A program made the translations under genes and the position numbers. DNA of 64,000 nucleotides from Paenibacillus sp. FSL R7-0273 (GTDB lineage: Bacteria > Bacillota > Bacilli > Paenibacillales > Paenibacillaceae): NCBI RefSeq assembly GCF_000758625.1, contig NZ_CP009283.1, forward strand, positions 4,103,501 to 4,167,500. The letters run 5' to 3'. Shown here piece after piece: positions 29,181 to 38,338 of the stretch. Numbering within the stretch: position 1 is the stretch's first letter; every line of letters starts with the position of its first letter. The notes below the pieces were generated by a model, which saw only the letters and a list, made by a program, of their open reading frames with translations, was not told the DNA's origin and ran no database searches.

Positions 29181-29513
29181 TTATGAGGTCACTCTCCTTA
29201 TGTAATCCAGCATCTGCTCAACAGAGCCCATCGAATATAGAATGTCCGGCCCGCCGGTCCGTTCAGCCCCGGAGACCATCAGCGCAGGCACACTTGATAT
29301 CCGGTAGCGGCTGACGATGCCGGGCAGCATGTTCACGTTGGCTTCAGCAATCAGGAGGCCCGGAGGCAATAGATGTGCTGCAACCTCCAGCATACGCCGG
29401 GCGGCTTTGCAGGTGCCGCACAGCGGCGTATGCAGAAAGACCACCAGCGGCTCTCCCGGCTGCTCCAGCGCTAACGTCAGCTCCTGTTCATTCATCTGCT
29501 TAAATATTGTCAT
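29181..29513 (-). CDS. Thioredoxin-like protein with CGTC motif
   Basis: A 110-residue cytoplasmic thioredoxin fold. The redox motif is LHTPLCGTCKAARRML (CxxC near residues 32-35), and the cis-proline loop is ISSVPALMVSG. CGTC is different from the CGPC of housekeeping thioredoxin, so a specialised role is likely. Its ATG overlaps the stop of the upstream receiver-like gene (ATGA), pointing to coupled translation within a run of genes that includes two DNA-repair enzymes. Confidence 0.87.
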   Translation of the reverse strand: MTIFKQMNEQELTLALEQPGEPLVVFLHTPLCGTCKAARRMLEVAAHLLPPGLLIAEANVNMLPGIVSRYRISSVPALMVSGAERTGGPDILYSMGSVEQMLDYIRRVTS

Positions 29514-29863
29514 TGTCCTGATTCTCCTGCAGCTCCGGCTGCTATTCCCGCAAGCTGATCAAGACTGAGCGGCCCGTTATGCAGTGCCGTTCCTGCGGGT
29601 ACAGCAGGATACAGCAGTTCATACATTGCCCGGCGCCCCTCGGGGCTTGAAGTATGCAGATAGATTTCGCGCGGATACAGCCCCTCCAGCACCATCCTTC
29701 TGGCCACCTCATCCCCGCTGTAATCCCCCGGTCCCATATCATAATCCAGCGACAGGATACCCACCTCACACTCACGCAGGAGCAGCAGGCATTCCTCTGT
29801 CGTTCTGGCCAGCGTGAAGCCTTCCGGGCGTCTGCGGTAATCGTCCATATATATATTAATCAC
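29510..29863 (-). CDS. Cyclic-phosphate processing receiver-domain protein
   Basis: A 117-residue stand-alone domain. MINIYMDDYRRRPEGFTLARTTEE, LSLDYDMGPGDYSGDEVARRM and PREIYLHTSSPEGRRAMYELL match the cPPR/cREC group of receiver-like proteins predicted to act on cyclic phosphates; the acidic pair after the first strand and the LDYD Asp are retained. Experimental knowledge of the group is scarce, so the name reflects family inference. The start is GTG behind GCGGAGGGG. It is the second gene after nfo, with 2 nt between them. Confidence 0.78.
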   Translation of the reverse strand: MINIYMDDYRRRPEGFTLARTTEECLLLLRECEVGILSLDYDMGPGDYSGDEVARRMVLEGLYPREIYLHTSSPEGRRAMYELLYPAVPAGTALHNGPLSLDQLAGIAAGAAGESGQ

Positions 29864-29865
29864 AG

Positions 29866-30723
29866 CTACCCCTCCGCTTCATACCATTTCCGTACAGCTG
29901 CGATTTCCCGGCGGTGGGTACCGTCAGCACCTTTGGCAGTCTCCATGGCAACTGCAGCCCGGCGGAACGGTGCTGTGAGCAGCAGCTCCCGCAGCTTGTC
30001 TTCACCGATATATCCCTCTCCGATACCCGCATGCCTGTCCCTGCGCTGTGCGTAGGGAAACATGGAATCATTCAGATGCACTGCGGCAAGGTGAGGCCAA
30101 TAGCCCAGCTCCGTTCCCCGCCCCAGCAGCTCAGCTGTCTGCTCAGGGTTCCAGATCCCGGCGGCAAAGGCGTGGCAGGTATCGAAGCAAAAGCCGATCT
30201 TTTCAGGATAACGGCTAAGCTCACGGACCTTGACCAGTTCTTCCAGCGTCATGCCTTCACTGCCGTGATTGCCGGCCTGGTTCTCAATCAGAAGCTTGGC
30301 CCGGCCTTCCCAGGAATCCAGCGTTTCATTCATACATTGTATAATATTTTGATAGCCCTGTAACGGCTCAAGCGCGCCGAAGGTCCCGAAATGAACCACA
30401 ATACCGAGCGAGCCGCACGCTTCAGCGATTTCCAGATCATTGCGCAGTGACTCCACCATAATCCTTCTTGAGGAAGCGCCGGCAGTCCCGGCCGCCAGAT
30501 TGGTCGGATACGGGGTATGGGCAATCGATACCATCTGCTGCTTACGGCAAAAGGCTGCGCAATCCTCAGCATCCCGCACATCGAGCGGCTTCAGCTTCAG
30601 GCTGCGCGGATTTTTCGGAAAATATTGAAAGCATGCCGCACCGCTCTCCCAGGCGAACCGGGCCGCACGGCCGTATCCGCCGCGGATGCTGACATGAGCC
30701 CCGATTTTGGGGCTATCCTTCAT
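29866..30723 (-). CDS. nfo: Endonuclease IV (AP endonuclease)
   Basis: A 285-residue TIM-barrel AP endonuclease. It starts with KIGAHVSIRGGYGRAARFAWESG, and shows the metal-binding motifs LLIENQAGNHG, GFCFDTCHAFAAGI, VHLNDSMFPYAQRRDRHAGIGEGYIG. It cleaves the backbone 5' of abasic sites, which are the products of the glycosylase encoded just upstream. The start chosen at MKDSPKIGAH overlaps the end of the glycosylase gene by 11 nt; an upstream in-frame ATG would only lie inside that gene. The pair makes a base-excision repair operon. Confidence 0.93.
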   Translation of the reverse strand: MKDSPKIGAHVSIRGGYGRAARFAWESGAACFQYFPKNPRSLKLKPLDVRDAEDCAAFCRKQQMVSIAHTPYPTNLAAGTAGASSRRIMVESLRNDLEIAEACGSLGIVVHFGTFGALEPLQGYQNIIQCMNETLDSWEGRAKLLIENQAGNHGSEGMTLEELVKVRELSRYPEKIGFCFDTCHAFAAGIWNPEQTAELLGRGTELGYWPHLAAVHLNDSMFPYAQRRDRHAGIGEGYIGEDKLRELLLTAPFRRAAVAMETAKGADGTHRREIAAVRKWYEAEG

Positions 30724-31528
30724 GCTGGCAGTCCGGGCAGTAGAATACCTTGCGTCCGGACAGCTCAATTTTGACGATATTTCCCCCGCCGCGCAGGCAC
30801 GGTTCGCCTTCACGGTCATACACTTTGCACTGGTCATTATACGAGCCGGTCACCGTATCACCGGCCATAAACGGCATTTCCATATATCCGCCGATATCCG
30901 TTGCTTCTGTCAGCACCTTGCGCACGCTGTTATACAGCCGCGTAACGGCCTCCGGGGACAGATTCTGCACCAGGGCTGACGGCAGCAGCCTGGCTTCAAA
31001 AGCAATTTCATCCGCGTAGCAGTTGCCGATCCCCGCCATTACCTGCTGGTTCACAAGCAGGCTCTTCAGCGCACCCCTGCGGCCCTTCAGCAGTGCAGCG
31101 AACCGCTCGGGCGTCATCCGGCGGTCCAGCAGCTCCGGTCCCAGCTTGCCCATCGCTGCTTCGCCCTCCTTCACCGACAGCAGATGCAGATAGCCCAGCC
31201 GCAGTCCCATGAAATACAGGATGTTATCACCAAAAGCCAGCTCTACCTGGGTAGTTCGGTCCGGACGCTCCGCCTCAGTGCCGTAATACAGCAGTCCGCC
31301 CAGCATCAGATGCAGCAGCAGCCTGCGCCCGTCATGCAGATGGAACAGAATATGCTTCGCCCGGCGCTCCACAAATACAATGCGTGCACCAAGCAGGGCA
31401 TTTTTGAAGGCCTCGGCCTCTATGTTAATCGTCTTCTCCCGGTTTACGGTCACTCCCGTAATCGGCACATTTATAAGATGCTGGCTGAGCAGCCTTCTGT
31501 AGTTCTCCATTTCCGGCAATTCCGGCAT
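30713..31528 (-). CDS. Fpg/Nei family DNA glycosylase
   Basis: A 271-residue DNA glycosylase/AP lyase. The catalytic N-terminus is MPELPEMENYRRLL (Pro2-Glu3), the Lys of ERRAKHILFHL is conserved, the helix-two-turn-helix is NQQVMAGIGNCYADEIAFEARLLP, and the C-terminal zinc finger is C-VYDREGEPC...YCPDC. The usual Fpg intercalation loop RRFG is replaced by LRLGYLHLL, so this may be a specialised paralogue and not the canonical MutM. It removes oxidised bases and leaves abasic sites for the coupled nfo gene. Confidence 0.88.
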   Translation of the reverse strand: MPELPEMENYRRLLSQHLINVPITGVTVNREKTINIEAEAFKNALLGARIVFVERRAKHILFHLHDGRRLLLHLMLGGLLYYGTEAERPDRTTQVELAFGDNILYFMGLRLGYLHLLSVKEGEAAMGKLGPELLDRRMTPERFAALLKGRRGALKSLLVNQQVMAGIGNCYADEIAFEARLLPSALVQNLSPEAVTRLYNSVRKVLTEATDIGGYMEMPFMAGDTVTGSYNDQCKVYDREGEPCLRGGGNIVKIELSGRKVFYCPDCQHEG

Positions 31529-31574
31529 TGTTCATCGTCCCTTCTAGGTTGGTAAAAAAATCGCACCTTTGCCA

Positions 31575-32363
31575 TTATACACCGAGCATCACCATAAGTT
31601 CAGCTAAATCACGGCAAATTTCATCAGGGATCACACCTGTGACCGTTTTATAATGCTCCAGATTCTCCTCTGTAGTCAGGCCTGTCAGCACAAGCACCGT
31701 CCTGCAGCCGGCGTTTACACCCGCAGAAATATCTGTCCGCATATTATCTCCGACAACGACCGCTTCTTCCGGCTTGATGCCAAGGATAGACGCAGCATAA
31801 GTAATCAGGTGCGCTTCCGGCTTGCCGATCACCACCGGTGCAACACCGCTTGCCGCCTCAATCGCTGCACCGATCGTTCCCGCCCCGGGCATAACCCCGT
31901 CATCGGACGGCAGCATCAGATCCGGATTGGTCAGCACGAACTTCGCTCCGCCCATAATCCAGCGGGAAGCCCGTGCCAGCGAATCATATGTAAAAGCCCT
32001 GTAGATGCCCTGCACCACATATTGCGGATTTTCCTCAACAATATTCAGGCCAGCCGCCGCACAGGCATCAATCAGGCCCTCTTCCCCAAGTATCGCCACC
32101 CTGGCCTCCGGCAATTCCCCGGCGATATAACGGGCAGCCGCCAGCGAGGAGGTGCATACCTCCTCTGCCCTGGCTTCAATCCCCATTCCCCGCAAATGTG
32201 CTGCTACACCTGCAGCGGTACGTGACGAGTTATTTGTTACGAATAAAAAAGGGATTCCTGCCGTCCGCAGCCCCTCGATCAGCTTATCCGCACCGGGGAT
32301 CATCCGCCCCCCGTGAAACAGTGTCCCGTCCAGATCTATCAGCAAGCCTCCGATATTGTTCAT
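31575..32363 (-). CDS. HAD-IIA family phosphatase (NagD/YutF-like)
   Basis: A 262-residue HAD hydrolase of subfamily IIA. Motif I is LLIDLDGTLFHGG (nucleophile and acid/base Asp), motif II FVTNNSSR, the C2 cap covers the middle part, and motifs III and IV are in VIGKPEAHLI and VVVGDNMRTDISAGVNAG. The family dephosphorylates small phosphometabolites such as UMP or glycerol phosphates. The start is ATG after GGAGGGTAAGTG. It heads the minus-strand run that leads to the glycosylase and nfo, with a 46-nt gap to the next gene. Confidence 0.9.
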   Translation of the reverse strand: MNNIGGLLIDLDGTLFHGGRMIPGADKLIEGLRTAGIPFLFVTNNSSRTAAGVAAHLRGMGIEARAEEVCTSSLAAARYIAGELPEARVAILGEEGLIDACAAAGLNIVEENPQYVVQGIYRAFTYDSLARASRWIMGGAKFVLTNPDLMLPSDDGVMPGAGTIGAAIEAASGVAPVVIGKPEAHLITYAASILGIKPEEAVVVGDNMRTDISAGVNAGCRTVLVLTGLTTEENLEHYKTVTGVIPDEICRDLAELMVMLGV

Positions 32364-32681
32364 CACTTACCCTCCGTCTCCGCAGTTTTAATTCATGTTG
32401 TTAATCAATAACGCTATTAATTTAAAGGAAACAGCTCAAGCGAGTACTTCTCCCGGGCGATCTTAATAGTCACAATGGACCACTGGAGACCGCCGGAGAT
32501 GTCCCGGTTTCGTCATAATCTCCACTGCTTCGTAGAGTAAACGGCCCCTGTTTACTTAAAATTTAACACACCCGGTCGAACGTTAGCGAACCGCTGCAGT
32601 GACGGTGCTTTTTTGACAGCCCGCTGTCATTTCCTGCGCTTTCCCGGAAAATAATTTTGATTTCCCGCTTCATTTCCGGGC
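32364..32681. other. Intergenic region without a recognisable gene
   Basis: 318 nt between the HAD gene and rnz. No open frame with a ribosome site was seen. It holds short inverted repeats (GACAGCCCGCTGTC at 32618-32631; CCCGGAAA/TTTCCGGG around 32643-32680) and an isolated run of six T at about 32611, but none forms a convincing terminator or riboswitch. Confidence 0.5.
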
Positions 32682-33611
32682 TTACTTTCTCCGGTATACC
32701 GGGAAGGTGCAGAACTCCTCGGCAAGCAGAGTCTGGGGGAAAATCGCCTGTGCCTCGGCCAGCAGCGGAGCCAGCTCCTCCTGGTTTACATACCGTGAGC
32801 TGAAGTGGGTCAGCAGCAGCTCACGGCCGCCGGCCTGACTGGCCAGCTCCGCCGCCTGGGCAGCTGTGCTGTGATGATACTGATAAGCCATGTCCGCTAG
32901 ATCATGGGCAAAGGTGGCCTCATGTATAATCAGGTCGGCCCCCTGGGCGAGCGGCAGGCTGCCCGGGCATGGACGGGTATCGCCCAGTATCGTGACAATC
33001 CGCCCCTTCTTCGGCTCACAGACCACTTCAGCTGCCCGGATGACGGTTCCGTCCTCTGTCGTTATATCCTCGCCCTTCTTCAGCCTTCCGTACAACGGGC
33101 CGGGCTTCAGCCCGTAGCTCAGCAGCAGTTCTGTATTCAGGCTGCCCGGACTGTCCTTCTCTGTTACCCGGTATCCGTAGCTGTCAATCCGGTGCTCCAG
33201 GAGACCAGCCTCCACCTTGAAGGTGTCATCCTCGAAGATCAGCCCGCCCGTGTGCTCTACAACCTCCAGCTTATAGGGAACACGGGACTGGCTGACGGAT
33301 AAAGACACGTCCAGGAAAGCCTTCAGGCCCGGCGGGCCGTATACCGTCAGCGGCGCCGTACCTCCCTGATAGCCGCGGCTGGACAGCAGGCCGGGTAAGC
33401 CAAACAAGTGGTCACCATGCAGGTGGGTAATAAACAGCTTCTCCAGCTTGCCCAGCCGCAGCGGTGAACGCAATACCTGATGCTGCGTCCCTTCCCCGCA
33501 ATCGAACATCCAGAAGCTGCGCCGTTCCTCCATCAGCCTGAGGGCTACGGAGGTTACATTGCGCTGCAGTGTCGGCACTCCGGCATTAGTGCCAAGAAAA
33601 TAGATTTCCAT
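32682..33611 (-). CDS. rnz: Ribonuclease Z
   Basis: A 309-residue metallo-beta-lactamase-fold endonuclease that matures tRNA 3' ends. The metal motif is FITHLHGDHLFGLPGLL, further ligands are in LGDTRPCPGS and HEATFAHD, and the terminal LLLTHFSSRY carries the last His. The N-terminal MEIYFLGTNAGVPTLQRNVTS is typical. The length matches the bacterial short form. The start follows GAAGGATCTGA. Confidence 0.96.
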   Translation of the reverse strand: MEIYFLGTNAGVPTLQRNVTSVALRLMEERRSFWMFDCGEGTQHQVLRSPLRLGKLEKLFITHLHGDHLFGLPGLLSSRGYQGGTAPLTVYGPPGLKAFLDVSLSVSQSRVPYKLEVVEHTGGLIFEDDTFKVEAGLLEHRIDSYGYRVTEKDSPGSLNTELLLSYGLKPGPLYGRLKKGEDITTEDGTVIRAAEVVCEPKKGRIVTILGDTRPCPGSLPLAQGADLIIHEATFAHDLADMAYQYHHSTAAQAAELASQAGGRELLLTHFSSRYVNQEELAPLLAEAQAIFPQTLLAEEFCTFPVYRRK

Positions 33612-33744
33612 TCAGATCCTTCCTTCTTCACGCTTAATATGCAGAGCGGCCTTAGCTGCTTAGTCTCTGTTCTGAATTTTACCCTTTTTTGGCGCTGAAA
33701 GCACCTTCACTTTCTTTTGCCCCGCAAACAGCATATTAATAAGC

Positions 33745-33769
33745 AAAAAACCTCCCGGTTACGGGAGGT
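33745..33769 (-). terminator. Terminator of metH
   Basis: Minus-strand hairpin ACCTCCCG / CGGGAGGT followed by TTTTTTGC. A second GC-rich hairpin (AGGAGG/CCTCCT, near 33780-33800) lies between it and the stop codon. Confidence 0.85.
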
Positions 33770-33829
33770 CCGCTGCTGCAGGAGGAGGATGACTCCTCCT
33801 GCGCTTAGTTGTGGTTCAGGGCAGGGATA

Positions 33830-36800
33830 TTACAGCTTCTCCACATTGAAATACTGCGCTTCCGGATGGGCAAAAACCATCGCCGAAACGGAGGCTTCCG
33901 GCTCCATCATGAAGCCGTCTGTAAGCTCTACACCGATGTCCTCCGGCTTCATCAGCTTAAACAATGGCCCTTGATCCTCCAGATCCGGGCAGGCCGGATA
34001 TCCGAAGGATACACGGATGCCCTGGTACCGCGCGCCGTGCCGCTGCTTCATCGTCATATCCGCCGGATCAGGGAAGCCCCATGTATCCCGCATCATGTGA
34101 TGGACGCGCTCGGCCAGTCCTTCGGCCACCTCCAGCGCAACTGCCTGCAGGGCATGGGAGCGCAGGTAATCCCCCTTCTCCTTCAGCACGGTCGACATTT
34201 CACGGACCCCGTGACCTGCCGTTACAACCAGGAAGCCGACGTAATCCATAATCCCGCTGTCCACCGGCTTCAGGAAGTCGGCAAGGCACAGATAAGGCTC
34301 TACACTCTGTCTAGGGAATGTAAAGGTATGCAGCACACTCGACTGGTCCTGCGGATCGTAGATCAGAATATCGTTGCCGCGCGACTGGGCCGGGAAGAAC
34401 TGATACATCGCATGGGGGGCAATCGTCCCCTCAACCATCGCCTGATGCAGGATATCATCCACCGTCTCCTTGAGCTCAACTGTACGCGGGTCTCCGGCCG
34501 CGAGCTGGGCTTCCACCGAGCCGCGCAGGCCAAGATGATGGCCGAGCAGCATCTGCATATTCACATAAGGAACGATGTGGCCAAGCGGATAATTACGCAG
34601 CACATGCCGCTCCAGATCCGGCGGCGTGAACACCGGTGCATCCGCTGAAATCTTCGAGCGGACGGCCCGGGTCAATTCCGGCAGCTCCTGCTTCTGAGCA
34701 ACCGCCACAGCAGCCTCGGCTTCCTCGCGCACCTCTTCCTCCAGCTTGACCCGCTCCAGCGGATTCATCAGCTTGTTGGCGATATCAAGCCCGTCCATCG
34801 CGTCCTTCGCATAGAGGACCAGGCCGTCATATTCCGGCCGGATCCGGGTCTTGGTGAACTTGCGGGTCAGCGCCGCACCTCCTACCAGAATAGGTACGTC
34901 AATGCCTGCGGAACGCAGATCCTGCGCAGTCGTGACCATCTGCTGCGCCGATTTAACCAGAAGGCCGGACAGGCCGATGGCATCCGCTTTTTCACGGCGG
35001 AAGGCTTCGATAATATTCTCCGGCGGTACCTTGATCCCCAGATTGATAATCTGGTAGCCGTTGTTGGACAGAATGATCTCCACCAGGTTTTTGCCGATGT
35101 CATGGACATCACCCTTAACGGTCGCCAGCATAATTTTGCCCTTCACAGCGGTCTCATCCTTCTGCATGAACTGCTCCAGATGAGCAACTGAAGCCTTCAT
35201 TACTTCAGCGCTTTGCAGCACTTCTGCAACAATCAGCTCATTGTTGTTGAACAGCCGTCCCACTTCGGACATACCGGCCATCAGCGGACCGTTGATAATT
35301 TCCAGCGGACTGTCCTTGGTGAGAGCTTCATTCAGGTCAGGAATCAGCCCTTCCTTGGTTCCCTCGACAACATAAGAGGCCAGGCGCTCCTCCAGTGAAA
35401 GATTGGAGATCTTTTCTTTCTTCTCCACCTTCTTCTCACGGAAGGCAGCGACAAAGGCAGCCAGCGTCTCATCGTTCGTGTTATAAATTAGCTCTTCGGC
35501 AAGCTTACGCTCCTCCTCTGGAATTGAAGCATAACGCTCAACCTTCTCCGTGTTGACGATCGCATAATCCAGCCCGGCCTTGGTGCACTCATACAGGAAC
35601 ACAGAGTTCAGCACTTCCCGCCCGGCTTCCGGCAGACCGAAGGAGACGTTGCTGATCCCCAGGATGGTGTGTACTCCCGGAAGGGCCTCCTTGATCAGCC
35701 TGATACCGTCAATCGTTTCCTTCGCCGATCCGATATACTGCTCGTCCCCGGTGCCTACCGGGAATACAAGCGTATCAAAAATCAGATCCTCCGGCTGCAG
35801 GCCGTATTTGTTGACCAGCAGATCATAGGAACGTCTGGCAACTGCCAGCTTGTCATCCGCCTTGATTGCCTGTCCGGTTTCATCGATGGTACCGACTACA
35901 ATGGCAGCACCATACTTGTGGATCAGAGGGGTAACATGCTCAAACTTCTCCTCGCCATCCTCAAGGTTAATGGAGTTAATTATCGCTTTACCCTGACAAT
36001 ACTGCAGCGCCAGATCGATAACCTTCGGGTCCGTTGTATCGATCATCAGCGGCACCTTTACCTTTTTGACCACTAGCTCAAGGAACTTCTTGATATCCTC
36101 GCTCTCGTCGCGGTCCGGGTCCTGTACGCAGACGTCGATCACCTGTGCACCGCTCTTGACCTGTGCCCGGGCAATCTCCGAGGCCTCCTCATACTTGCCT
36201 TCAACAATCAGCCGCTTGAATTTCCGCGAGCCCAGCACGTTCGTCCGCTCCCCGACCATATAAGGACGGTTCGCATCCTCCACATACACAGGCTCAATTC
36301 CCGACAGTGCAGGCGGATGAGCCCCGTTCAGCGGACGGGGAGGATAGACCGTAATCTGCTCAGCCATAGCACGGATATGATCCGGGGTTGTTCCGCAGCA
36401 GCCGCCGGCTATATTCAGCCAGCCCTTCTCGGCAAAGCCCGCCAGCTTGCGGGCCAGCGAATCCGGCGACTCATGGTAATTGCCGTTCTCATCCGGCAGT
36501 CCGGCATTCGGATAGCAGCTCACCGCCGCCGATGAAATCTCTGACAGCGAACGGATATGGTCACGCATGAATTCCGGACCTGTGGCACAGTTCAGTCCGA
36601 TGGAAACCGGATTCAGATGCTCAAGCGAAATGTAAAACGCCTCAATGTTCTGACCGGCCAGCGTAGTGCCCATAGGCTCAATCGTACCGGAGATCATTAC
36701 AGGAAGCGTAATGCCTGTCTGTTCAAAAGCATTGCGGATCCCGATACTGCCCGCCTTGACATTCAATGTGTCCTGTGACGTCTCCAGCAGCAATGCATCC

Positions 36801-37267
36801 ACCTTGCCGTCGATCAGGGCAACAGCCTGCTCCTCATAGCTGCTCACCAGCTCCTGGAAGGTTACGCCGCCGGTAACGGACAGTGTCTTCGTAGTCGGCC
36901 CCATTGCCCCTACTACATAACGCGGATGCTCCGGCGTATCATATTTGTCTGCGGCATTCCGGGCCAGCCTGGCCGCCTCCAGATTAATCTCCCGCGCCTT
37001 CTGCGGGATATCATATTCCGCAAGCACGACAGAGGTCGCGCCAAAGGTATTGGTCTCAATCAGATCTGCGCCGGCCTCCAAATACTGCTCATGAATAGTC
37101 TGGATGACCTCCGGGCGCGTAAGCACCAGCATTTCGTTACAGCCATCAAGCTCTTCTCCGCCAAAATCCTCTCCGGTCAGGGGAACCTGTTGAATCATTG
37201 TACCCATTGCTCCGTCCAGAATCAGTATTCGCCGCTGCAAGCTCTCAGCAAGTGTATATTTAGCCAC
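33830..37267 (-). CDS. metH: Cobalamin-dependent methionine synthase
   Basis: A 1145-residue four-module enzyme that methylates homocysteine from methyltetrahydrofolate through methylcobalamin. The Hcy domain (residues 1 to about 310) has zinc ligands in GLNCATGP and AGGCCGT. The pterin domain starts near residue 340 (RTNVLGSRKFKRLI). The B12 cap and Rossmann modules contain the cobalamin-binding DVHDIGKNLVEII (DxHxxG). The C-terminal activation domain, from about residue 900, binds SAM for reactivation. Length is that of a complete MetH. The start is GTG behind GGGGGGATATGAA. No S-box or B12 riboswitch is apparent in the short 118-nt upstream region. Confidence 0.97.
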   Translation of the reverse strand: MAKYTLAESLQRRILILDGAMGTMIQQVPLTGEDFGGEELDGCNEMLVLTRPEVIQTIHEQYLEAGADLIETNTFGATSVVLAEYDIPQKAREINLEAARLARNAADKYDTPEHPRYVVGAMGPTTKTLSVTGGVTFQELVSSYEEQAVALIDGKVDALLLETSQDTLNVKAGSIGIRNAFEQTGITLPVMISGTIEPMGTTLAGQNIEAFYISLEHLNPVSIGLNCATGPEFMRDHIRSLSEISSAAVSCYPNAGLPDENGNYHESPDSLARKLAGFAEKGWLNIAGGCCGTTPDHIRAMAEQITVYPPRPLNGAHPPALSGIEPVYVEDANRPYMVGERTNVLGSRKFKRLIVEGKYEEASEIARAQVKSGAQVIDVCVQDPDRDESEDIKKFLELVVKKVKVPLMIDTTDPKVIDLALQYCQGKAIINSINLEDGEEKFEHVTPLIHKYGAAIVVGTIDETGQAIKADDKLAVARRSYDLLVNKYGLQPEDLIFDTLVFPVGTGDEQYIGSAKETIDGIRLIKEALPGVHTILGISNVSFGLPEAGREVLNSVFLYECTKAGLDYAIVNTEKVERYASIPEEERKLAEELIYNTNDETLAAFVAAFREKKVEKKEKISNLSLEERLASYVVEGTKEGLIPDLNEALTKDSPLEIINGPLMAGMSEVGRLFNNNELIVAEVLQSAEVMKASVAHLEQFMQKDETAVKGKIMLATVKGDVHDIGKNLVEIILSNNGYQIINLGIKVPPENIIEAFRREKADAIGLSGLLVKSAQQMVTTAQDLRSAGIDVPILVGGAALTRKFTKTRIRPEYDGLVLYAKDAMDGLDIANKLMNPLERVKLEEEVREEAEAAVAVAQKQELPELTRAVRSKISADAPVFTPPDLERHVLRNYPLGHIVPYVNMQMLLGHHLGLRGSVEAQLAAGDPRTVELKETVDDILHQAMVEGTIAPHAMYQFFPAQSRGNDILIYDPQDQSSVLHTFTFPRQSVEPYLCLADFLKPVDSGIMDYVGFLVVTAGHGVREMSTVLKEKGDYLRSHALQAVALEVAEGLAERVHHMMRDTWGFPDPADMTMKQRHGARYQGIRVSFGYPACPDLEDQGPLFKLMKPEDIGVELTDGFMMEPEASVSAMVFAHPEAQYFNVEKL

Positions 37268-37385
37268 TTCATATCCCCCCCGAAAAACATTAGAGTTAGT
37301 TTAGCAGAAGAAAGCGAAATCGGAAAGCATTGCTTTCCACTCTGCATAATTGTTATTATTTGGCGGCTCCGGGGCGGCAGCACCG

Positions 37386-37808
37386 TCAAGGTGCAATCAC
37401 AAGCTTTTTACTGGGCATGGAGTGCTGCGTCCGGGCCGTAACATGCGAAGTTACAGTGTATACGCCTTCCAGTTCAAACGCCGTCTCCGCCTCATACACG
37501 CCATTGCCGGCAGCTACTCCCTCCAGCTCAAGCTTCACTGTACCGTCGTTCTTGCTTACAATTTCAAAAAGCACTTCCCGTGCGTCATTCACGGGTTCAC
37601 CGGCCTGGGTAACTTCTGCCTGAAAGGTGATCTGTCCGCCCACCTTCCCCTGCTCCGGATTCCAGCTTAATTCTACCTGAATCGGCTCCATGGATACATT
37701 GGCCGCAGCATGCATATGATTATGCTCCGTGCTGTTTGACGAGCAGCCGACCACCGAAGTTACGGCAATAACGAACAGTGCAGCCGCCAGCTGCTTAGGT
37801 TTGATCAT
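37386..37808 (-). CDS. YtkA-like lipoprotein
   Basis: A 140-residue lipoprotein: a signal peptide with lipobox VVGC-SS, a short His-containing linker (EHNHMH), and an immunoglobulin-like domain of the YtkA/FixH type (VELSWNPEQGKVGGQITFQAEV...VYEAETAFELEGVYTVTSHVTA). Such proteins sit on the outer membrane face; some accompany copper or cytochrome functions, but none is encoded nearby. The start follows GGGAGGATGCCGG. The His-rich linker might bind metal, which is inference. Confidence 0.82.
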   Translation of the reverse strand: MIKPKQLAAALFVIAVTSVVGCSSNSTEHNHMHAAANVSMEPIQVELSWNPEQGKVGGQITFQAEVTQAGEPVNDAREVLFEIVSKNDGTVKLELEGVAAGNGVYEAETAFELEGVYTVTSHVTARTQHSMPSKKLVIAP

Positions 37809-38011
37809 CCGGCATCCTCCCGATTGGATAATAGGTTCCATTCGAAGCTTACAGCGCGAGTAATCCATTCTGCTTCTATTATACATACAATTTTAAATAT
37901 TGCCCCGGTATAAATCGTTAACCGGATTAAAAACAGGCGCATAGTTTTTTTATTGTCTCATCGCCTCTTTTTGTAACCATAAGGCCGGTCTCTGCATATG
38001 CTGTCGCCATA

Positions 38012-38257
38012 ATGACTGCAGAAGGGTTGTTGAACAGATTGATTAGCAAAGATCCTGTGTATCACATTTTAAAGCTGCTGCAGGAACAGGGAGCGCCTAA
38101 CTTCAGGCAAACCGGCATGGACGAAAGAGACCTTGCTGTTGCACTGAAGCATATTGTCGAAGCCGGTTATATAGACAGCAGCGGAAGCGGAGTCACTCAG
38201 GCCGGGCTTGATTACATTACCGGTTACGAAAGAAGGAGCAATGACAGCCGGGACTAA
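38012..38257 (+). CDS. Small hypothetical protein, winged-helix-like
   Basis: 81 residues with a predicted helix-rich pattern (VYHILKLLQEQG, DLAVALKHIVEAGYID, VTQAGLDYI) that is reminiscent of a small winged helix, but no family is recognised. The ATG at 38012 has no good ribosome site; a TTG start at codon 10 (giving ISKDPVYHIL) has GAAGGG upstream and may be the true one. It is followed by a hairpin at 38273-38305. Confidence 0.55.
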   Translation: MTAEGLLNRLISKDPVYHILKLLQEQGAPNFRQTGMDERDLAVALKHIVEAGYIDSSGSGVTQAGLDYITGYERRSNDSRD

Positions 38258-38272
38258 GCAGCATAACAGCAT

Positions 38273-38305
38273 AAATACCCGCGATCCACAGGATTGCGGG
38301 TATTT
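38273..38305 (+). terminator. Hairpin after the small winged-helix-like gene
   Basis: Ten-base arms AAATACCCGC / GCGGGTATTT; the T-run is short. Confidence 0.6.
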
Positions 38306-38338
38306 CATGTTAAAATAGACATAAAGGGGGAGATTTAA

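Noticed and set aside
32440..32640. Possible riboswitch upstream of the HAD gene or downstream of rnz
   Set aside because: Only isolated short palindromes; position is 3' to rnz and no conserved core was recognised.
37268..37385. S-box or cobalamin riboswitch upstream of metH
   Set aside because: The upstream gap is too short and holds no matching conserved elements.
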